Source of the DNA: Astragalus membranaceus
Taxonomy: Eukaryota > Streptophyta > Magnoliopsida > Fabales > Fabaceae
NCBI GenBank assembly: GCA_039519185.1
Contig: CM076850.1
Location: forward strand, 158,640,462 to 158,704,461
Length of the DNA stretch: 64,000 nt
Direction: 5' to 3'
Part shown: positions 57,123 through 64,000 of the stretch, one piece after another
Numbering within the stretch: the stretch's first letter is position 1
How the letters are laid out: each line of letters starts with the position of its first letter
Made by a program: the position numbers and the translations under genes
Notes under the pieces: model-generated
The model's input: only the letters and a program-made list of their open reading frames with translations
The model's database searches: none
What the model was told of the DNA's origin: nothing

Positions 57123-57660
57123 AGGGGATATTGAGTCTATGCCCTTTATTGAAGCACTTGGCCAGCTTTCATACCATGTAGGTAATGCTCGTAATTCACA
57201 AAGGAGTTTATCTCTATATTATTAATACAAGAGTAATTTCCAGTTTCATCTCTTATTCTGTGTGCTGGTTCTATTAGGTATTTATTAAGTTATTATCCTC
57301 TTTACAAAGGAAATGTATATTCCCGATAAAATACCAGCAACTTGAAGGTATATATTCATGTATTCATTTAGAGAGATCATAAATGTTAATTTTTAAGTTT
57401 TTGAGTAACATAATAATGAGTAGTGCTAGAGGACAAAAGAACAAACTACTTATGAATGTTGTGTGCTGTATGTTCAACAGGTTCAATACCAAGTGCAACC
57501 ATGTTTTTGAAAGATTGTGGGGAGAAAGGAAAAAAATAATTTTGGTATGCTATAGCAGTTAACTTTAGTTTCTTTCCTTTGACTAATGGCCTTGTTATTT
57601 GCAGTGTTGTTATAGAGCCTAATTTGATGGAGTGGACCATTAGGACTAAGGTTTATGACA
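57123..57660 (+). pseudogene. Unidentified exon-like pieces in the Pack-CACTA
   Basis: Short stretches bordered by splice-like signals: near 57125-57180 (GDIESMPFIEALGQLSYH) and near 57605-57662 (VIEPNLMEWTIRTKVYDKG). They may belong to the PPR gene or to a fourth gene; I cannot tell. Confidence 0.4.
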
Positions 57661-57854
57661 AAGGTATACTATTGTGTTTTTAATCTGCTGCCTGTATAAT
57701 TTGATATACACATTCACTAATTTACACACTTAACAGTAATGCTTACGTTGTTTGTGCTTTCCCCTATCTTCAGGTTTTGATGCTCTAACAAATTAATGCT
57801 CACCCTCTATATTTTCCATTGGATTCAGATTTAGCCAAAGATAAAATAACAAAG

Positions 57855-57892
57855 GAAGAAGAAGAAGAAGAAGAAGAAGAAGAAGAAGAAGA
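57855..57892. repeat. (GAA)n microsatellite
   Basis: About twelve GAA/AGA units in the Pack-CACTA, in the untranslated part between captured fragments. Confidence 0.9.
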
Positions 57893-57899
57893 ACAGGAC

Positions 57900-58715
57900 A
57901 GAATACTGAACTGAAATCGCAGAAGGAAATCACTCCATTGAGGTACTTTTTTCTAGGGTTTGCTTGAGCTTTGATTTTAAAATGTTTGGTTAGAGTTTTG
58001 AATGTTTGGTATATGAATCTTACTTTGAATAACTTTTCTTCAAATTCAGTTTCCATCTTATTCTCTATTTTCGCTTTCTCTTTTTGGAATAAGATTCATA
58101 TAAAACAGAAAACTGAGTTTATGTTCATGATATTTGTAGATAAGTTGAATTAGTGAATTTTTGAAGAGATTGATATGCAGAAGTTAATTTGAAGTCACAA
58201 AGTTATTATTATTATCTAAAAGTCTGATAGTTATTGCATGCTTTTATTTCTTTCTTCTCAAGTGTTTCATGAAGATGTTCAAATCAATCTGAGCCACTTT
58301 TGATTTGTTAAATTTGCAGGTAGAGAAGTTGAAGGATTTGTGCTTGAAACAAAGAGAAGAAATCAAATCACTGAAGAAAACAACAACATAAGTGCAAGGG
58401 TTTTCTTCCTCTCAGATTCCTTGTTAAGTGCAAAAACTTGTACCTTTCACACTTCAACTTAGATATTTTAGATTTAGTTTTAGTTTGAAAACTAGTAGTA
58501 TTATGAAACTATATCATTCATGTTTTATTTGATGAATTAAGACTACTTATGATGAATAATATTTGTAAATTTGTATAGAGTAACTTAATAAAAGTTATTA
58601 TATAGTAATTTTGTACTTTTAATGTGTTTTGGGTGTAAATGTAGGAAGATTAAACCAAAATCGTATAACCAGGGTGTATATAGGAGATTAAACCAAAATT
58701 TGAAAAAAAAAAACT
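57900..58715 (+). other. 3' part of the Pack-CACTA with one short exon-like piece
   Basis: After the microsatellite, an acceptor TTTGCAG at 58314-58320 precedes VEKLKDLCLKQREEIKSLKK and a stop at ~58391. This suggests the last exon of a captured or chimeric gene, coiled-coil in character. The rest is A/T-rich with no gene. Confidence 0.4.
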
Positions 58716-59090
58716 TTTAAAGTCAGGCGCAATAATGCCTGACTATTTGAAAAAAAGAAAAAAAACTTTTAAAGTCACGTGCAATAATGCCTGACTATTT
58801 GAAGAAAAAAAAAACTTACGAAGTCAGGCCATAAATGCTTGACTTTAGAACATACTTACGAAGTCAGGCAATAATACGTGCTTGGCTTTAAATCATACTT
58901 ACGAAGTCAGGCCATAAATGCTTGACTTTAAAACATACTTACGAAGTCAGGCAATAATACGTGCTTGACTTTAAATCATACTTACGAAGTCAGGCAATCG
59001 CTTGACTTTAAAACTCCTTACATACAAAGTCGACTTAATAAAAGTCAAGCGGGCGCCTGACTTTAAATCCCCTTTTCGCCTGACTTTAAA
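58715..59090. repeat. Right subterminal repeats of the Pack-CACTA
   Basis: At least six units of ACTTACGAAGTCAGGC followed by GCTTGACTTTAAA, partly tandem with ~40- and ~50-base periods and related to the left array in inverse orientation. Confidence 0.82.
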
Positions 59091-59304
59091 TCCCTTTTTT
59101 GCACTAGTGATTCATTGTCAAAGTGAGTTCCCTTTCTCCCCTTTTCATAAATTATGAGATTTTGAGTACTTTGGTACTTGAAATCTATTTAATATGTGAA
59201 TTTAGACTTGTTAACAAGTTTAGATTCTGATTGGTGAAGTTGGTTGTGAGTTCTTCACCCTTTTGTGTCTCCTACTAGTTTGATTTGACCTTTAGAATGG
59301 TTAT

Positions 59305-62292
59305 TGTAACACCCCGGTATTTTTTTAACAAAGAAACACCTACATATACAATTTGGTATAAATCAGAGTATAAAAATTCCTGTTCAGATATAAATCCTTA
59401 CAAGAAACAGCGGAAGACTATGAAATAACATAATACAATTTCGAGTCATAAGACCAAATACAGAGACAACGGCAGAAAAATATAAACAGCTAGGAATGAG
59501 TCAATCTTCTATCTTCTCCTCGAGCGTGACAACTGACCATCCCGTTTGCTTCTCCGTTTCCTGTTCTCTGTAAAAACAACAACAATGATAGGGTGAGACA
59601 ACTTGTCTCAGTGAGTTCTACCGTGCCCCCTCACTATCACTCGGTTCCATTATAAAACCGTTATACATAGTTAAAATCATAACTATTTATATCAATATAT
59701 ATACCTAGCCCCTTCACCGGCCGTGCAAATCCCACAATCCCGGTAACTGAAGTGCTACCATATATATTTTAGCCTTGTCAATTATTATATAATTACAAGC
59801 TTTACCAAACGAAACATCGACCGTGCAAAGCCCACAATCCCGATGAGTCGTGAACCTATCTTAGCATAAATCGGCCGTGCAAAGCCCACAATCCCGATAA
59901 CCCACGTTAGACCACGCCATAACGTATACAGGGCCTAGGCAAGGGATCATGACTTCCCTCCCTAGTATGCTACTTGTCGGGTCGTCACCCAACGCGATAT
60001 ATATGACAATACATATCAATTCTCGAGAGTTAGATAATTTATATCTTTTCGATCACCAAAGGATCAATCACATAAGCCTTTTAGATAATTTATATCTTTA
60101 TCGATCTATAACTCGTTTAGTTGAATTCGAAGTTAGACATCCGGCGTTATAATCATAGCGTCGAGAAGGATCCACGATCCGGATTGTTATGCCAAAAACA
60201 TTATCTCACACGCGGTCTAAGTTTCGGTTTTTCAATAATTTAAACCTTCAAAAACAGAGTGTTTTATAATTCAAACCACCTATTTGATTAGGTCTTTTAA
60301 AGAGCTTTCCGACGCATCCGAGAACACCTCAATCGGATTCCCAGATTAAAAGTTACTACAAAAACAAGTTCGGGAACTTTTTAGTGAAAACTGCAAATCG
60401 TCGCGACGCGAACAGAATCCGTTGCGACGCGAAAATAGACAGAAACACTTGCGTTACAAAAACAAGGCTGGTCGCGAGGCGATGAGTACGGGTCGCGACG
60501 CGACCCTTGGCAGATTGGCTGAAAACAGTTGTTCTGAAACCCAGTTTTTTTTCCCAATCCGATTCCAAATTATACCGAGACTTCCCATGAGCCCCAAGAC
60601 TTGATAACAGAAGTTTATCGACAACATTCAGACTATATTCCAGCACGCAACCAGGGTATAGATATATATATATATTTTCATAGGAACAGTAAAATAGTGT
60701 TTTCCGACGAAAACGGTTTTTGACTCGATAAAACGTTTCTCGGTTTCAGAATTTCGAAAACTGGACATATGACTTAAAACAAAATCATTTCAGAATATCA
60801 ATTAACCCTATCCGTGAGTAGAACTCACCAGCGTGATGAAAATCACGGAATTGCCGAGAAGTCACGTCCTCGCTCGAACAATCGAATCGTTAACCACTCG
60901 AACAATCCCCGTAATGACGAACACGCTCCGAATGCCTCCGTGACTGAACTCAGCAACCAACGTTCCTCTTGCTACTGACTTCCTTCCCGGTAAATGGAAC
61001 TGGTGTTTCTCGACACTTTGACGACTCGACCCCAAATCCGACAAAGCAACATTCCCAGCTCTACTTCTGTTTTTCCAGTACTAAAGTACAGCTTTGCAAT
61101 AGGCATAACTGGATCAATTCGTAACCTAAACTATCCAAAACGGTGCTCGTTGTGAAGCTAATCTTGTCTACTTTCTGATGGTCAAAGATTCACATGCATG
61201 CATCCAGTAGTTTGGGAGATATCAACAAAACAAGAGGACTGCTTCGGAACAGTGGCTGATTCTTAATCCGAAAGTTGTGAGCATGATATATCTCTCATTT
61301 CTCCATGAAATCATACGGTTCTTGTGCCCAAAATGAAGATATTTTTGTCTACTTTGCAGAGAAACAAAAATCGTGATCATAGGAGCTTTGTACTGGGAGA
61401 TACGATGCAATCACTGAAGGGTACTAAAACTGTTTTTACCCAGAAATTCTGATGAACTTAAATTATCAACTTCCATCACTTGCTACTTCGAACTTGAGCT
61501 TCCAAACAGCAACCCCTTCAAGACTGAGACTGAAGCAATGACCTCAAAGGATTGGACCACTTCCAAATTCGAAATGAAAGCATAAAACACCAACTCCCTA
61601 CTGTCAACTGAACATGCAACCATAGCAACTTCAGAATTCCTCCATCTTCATCATTGGAGCTTCAAAACAGAAAAAGGGATAGAGAGATAGGGAGAGAATC
61701 AGTTTCTGAAAATGGTTCCATTGAACTCAGAATTGAAAATGGAGTGGGATGAATGTTGAATCACTTACATGCAAATGGGATTGAGAATTCTCCCTCCACC
61801 TTCCTTTCCCCTAGATCGCGACCTCTCCCTCTCCTTCCTTCTATTCTGTTCCAGCAAACCTATTAAATCTCAGAATGATGATGAGGTTCTGATTTAAGGA
61901 GCTGAGGGAGTGTTGGTGAGTAAAAGGACTAAAGTGCCCTTATGCCCAATTCCACTAAATCCTTCCTCTAAACCCTCCTATCATTCTCTACTCCTTTTTT
62001 TTCTTTTTCAGCTCTTCTAAAGATTTGGAAATGAGTAAGTGTGGAAAGAGAGGCGAGACTGAGAGAAGACTCAGGATTAAGTGGCTGATTCATTTAAAAG
62101 GGAAAAAGACAGATTTGCCCTTCAGCCCAAATCCTTCAATTAAATCATAATTAACCCATAATTTGATGGGGATTAAAATACTGTGACAATTTCCTCGACT
62201 ATGAATCCCCGAGACACGACCAATTATTCCCACAAATAATTACTCGGTCTTAGGCATCATAGTACGAGTCTTTAAAAATTAGGGATGTTACA
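59305..62292 (+). mobile_element. Tekay-like solo LTR (~3.0 kb)
   Basis: It begins TGTAACACCCCGGTATTTTT and ends TTAGGGATGTTACA, with perfect 5-base duplications GTTAT at 59300-59304 and 62293-62297. No internal region is present, so it is a recombination remnant. At 60397-60506 it contains TCGCGACGCGA motifs like those of the gag-only element. Around 59720-59910 a ~50-base unit (CCGTGCAAAGCCCACAATCC) repeats three times. Tekay assignment is by terminal sequence and length only. Confidence 0.85.
59713..59905. repeat. Imperfect direct repeats in the Tekay-like LTR
   Basis: The phrase CGGCCGTGCAAATCCCACAA, or a close variant, recurs three times with CCCGATAA or CCCGGTAA following, at unequal spacing. 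Confidence 0.65.
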
Positions 62293-62620
62293 GTTATGCT
62301 CTGAAATTGATTAAATGCATGCTGTTTAAAAATGTTCAAGGGTTTCTGAAGTGGTTATTAGCTTGTTTGTTTGCTGAAATATTGATTAATGATTTTGATT
62401 TAAATGTCCAAGTTGAATCTTACAAATTTGAGTTAAATAGTTGCTTGAAATGGTGGCTGGAAATGTTACTATGGAACAGGATTCATATATGACTTAGTTT
62501 TGTTAAATCATGTGGTAGAACTTGTCTTTTAGAGTTGGTTGAGGAATTGGGATGATTTTAGGTACCAAAGGATTGTTTAAAACTTTTGAAAAACTGAGTT
62601 TTCTGCAAACTGCACAAGTT

Positions 62621-62753
62621 GTGAATCTGTTCATACTCTGTGAATCGATTCTCAGGTTCTGAATCAGTTCCCAGATGGTGAATCTATTCCCACACTGTGA
62701 ATCAGTTCTCATTCTGTGAATCTATTCCCTGATTGTGAATTTGTTCCCAGACT
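62621..62753. repeat. 19-base tandem repeat, seven units
   Basis: Units of exactly 19 bases, each starting GTGAATC (one starts CTGAATC), with consensus GTGAATCTATTCCCANACT. Divergence between units is ~20-35%, so the array is old. It lies in the third piece of LTR H. Confidence 0.9.
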
Positions 62754-63670
62754 GCGTTCCCTTCTATTTTTAACACCAAAATATTCCAATTTCACATTCT
62801 TTTGGGTACCAACTCCTATCCAACACCAATCCTAATCAAATTAAAGTTGTTTGGTTTATAATTGGAATGACTTGTTTATGATATGTTTGAGAATCAGAGA
62901 TATCGTTTCATGAGAGGAGTAAGGAAGAATTAACTAGTACATATATGAGTACAAATATAAATTGAGATATATACATAAACACATGAGGAAACTGTGGATA
63001 CACCTTGAGATATATAAGGAAACTTTACGGGATGACGATCCCAGGAAATGGTAGCATACTTGGAGAGGGAAATCATGATCCCGAGTCCAAGGCCCATGAT
63101 TGTTACTCAACAAAATGGTTGGGTTGGGTTCTCCGCTGAAACTGACGTTGTTCAGATTTCTTTTAGATTATGCTATGGATATTAAAAGATACAAAAAGAC
63201 ATTAAAAGATATCATGAGTGTAGGTATAGTGAGGTAACGTCGAGGAACTCACTGAGATTATTGTAATCTCATCTTTTATTTGTTGTGGCTTTTCAGATAA
63301 GCAGATTAAGATATTTGATGACAATAGAATGGAGAAGGAGCCTTGATATAATATTGAAGACCCCTTTTGGTTGTCCAAGATTTGTCACCTTGAGTAGTTA
63401 GATATTATGTATTAGAATGTTATATCTCACTTGTGATAGGTTTATGTACCGTAATTTTTGAGGATTTGGATTAAAGTTATGAATGACTCTTTTGTGAACC
63501 TAGAACTATTTTATTAGTGAAAGGTAATTTGTTTTGAAACGACATAACGTTTGATGAGTCATTGGGGAATTTCATATTCCGTTTATCAATCCAAATTTAC
63601 AGTGCATCTATGAAAGGTCCAAAAAGTGACATTTCGGATTTTATTGTCGACTAAAATCTAGGGTGTTACA

Positions 63671-64000
63671 TATACCCTATATTTTTTAATGATTCATTTA
63701 GCGAATGAATAGTTGATGTAAATATAATATGTGGAAATCTGTTGGTTTTATATTCATACCTTTCATTATGTTAAAGGGTTTTAAATATTTTTATTAAAAA
63801 CAATGATTTTTTTTTAAACTATTTACTAGTGTAATGACAATTTTCTTGGTTTGAATCTCTCATTGAAAATATTGACAACATGACCATTTATGCCCAAAAT
63901 AAACTTTCAATCATGTTTGTTTTCATATTTTACTGGAGTATGTTACATAAGAGAAATATTAGACTTAAAATACTGATCCCCTTATAGTTTGCAAAATAGT
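63671..64000. other. A/T-rich sequence beyond LTR H
   Basis: It begins with the TATAC duplication and presumably continues the Helitron-like or host sequence. No gene or other element is recognised up to the window edge. Confidence 0.4.

Larger units (their letters stand above)
52662..59109. mobile_element. Pack-CACTA transposon carrying several gene fragments (CACTA-3)
   Basis: 6,448 bases. The 14-base terminal inverted repeats CACTAGTGCAAAAA are flanked by ATT at 52659-52661 and 59110-59112. Subterminal arrays of AAGTCAGGCG / GCTTGACTTTAAA, often as inverted pairs, lie at 52685-52960 and 58715-59090. It has no transposase. Inside are exon-intron fragments of at least three unrelated plant genes, all on the plus strand. 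Confidence 0.92.
52270..63670 (+). mobile_element. Degenerate solo LTR (H) with two nested insertions
   Basis: It ends CTAAAATCTAGGGTGTTACA at 63670 and begins CATAACATCCTAAATTTTAG at 52270, an imperfect inverse of that end with C-to-T type decay. Perfect 5-base duplications TATAC flank it (52265-52269 and 63671-63675). Removing the Pack-CACTA (with ATT) and the Tekay-like solo LTR (with GTTAT) leaves an LTR of ~1.96 kb in three pieces: 52270-52661, 59113-59304 and 62298-63670. No internal region remains. Confidence 0.78.

Noticed and set aside
52662..59109. Functional kinesin gene at 53800-55034
   Set aside because: Only five exons, no ATP-binding part of the motor, in-frame TGA in two exons, and bounded by CACTA termini.
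62503..62712. 69-codon minus-strand frame with repeated peptide
   Set aside because: Translation of the 19-base tandem repeat.

Overview
This window is plant nuclear DNA, dicot and probably a papilionoid legume. The legume call is an inference from the mix of Tat/Ogre-like, Athila-like and SIRE/Maximus-like LTR elements and from the legume-style AATCGATT motif in the copia LTR; no single-copy host gene settles it. I see no intact host gene, rRNA or tRNA gene. Nearly everything is transposable element or endogenous pararetrovirus (EPRV) sequence, deeply nested. The only host-gene sequence is exon fragments carried inside CACTA-type transposons.

Layout. 1-3890 (minus): Athila-like element A with gag, a tRNA-Asp primer site, an LTR and a stub of a neighbouring copy's 3' end. 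3890-4143: start of a Tekay-like LTR (minus). 4144-20205 (plus): a 5'-truncated Tat/Ogre-like element with pol (dual RNase H, integrase), 3' UTR and a ~3.1 kb 3' LTR. That LTR is split at 11278/20015 by a complete 8.7 kb non-autonomous element (11279-20014) that has gag-protease and a 'putative plant transposon protein' ORF but no RT or integrase. 20206-25700 (minus): SIRE-like copia sequence with gag, no pol, and two 1.1 kb LTR blocks. 25700-27225: host-like exon fragments and a CACTA terminus.

27226-48634: EPRV (Caulimoviridae-like) sequence. One piece is in plus orientation and about two head-to-tail copies are in minus orientation. They carry coat/zinc-knuckle, movement protein, two retropepsin-like domains, RT-RNase H and a downstream ORF, all broken. 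An 8.9 kb CACTA transposon (29410-38279, TSD ATC) with a TNP2 transposase and a multi-exon second gene has jumped into the viral RT; the unfilled site is preserved in the other viral copy. At 47670-48634 viral sequence forms a long inverted repeat.

48635-51419: exon fragments of an unidentified plant gene ending at a CACTA terminus. 52234-64000: a Helitron-like 3' end interrupted by a degenerate solo LTR (52270-63670, TSD TATAC). That LTR holds a 6.4 kb Pack-CACTA (52662-59109, TSD ATT) carrying pieces of a kinesin-4, an Rsm22-like methyltransferase and a PPR gene, and a 3.0 kb Tekay-like solo LTR (59305-62292, TSD GTTAT).

How the parts act together: the elements are layered, not cooperating. 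The target-site duplications and split sequences give a relative order of insertion. The parts most likely to matter today are the viral inverted repeat (possible small-RNA source), the transduplicated gene fragments, and the young gag-only element, whose LTRs differ at only about ten positions by eye.
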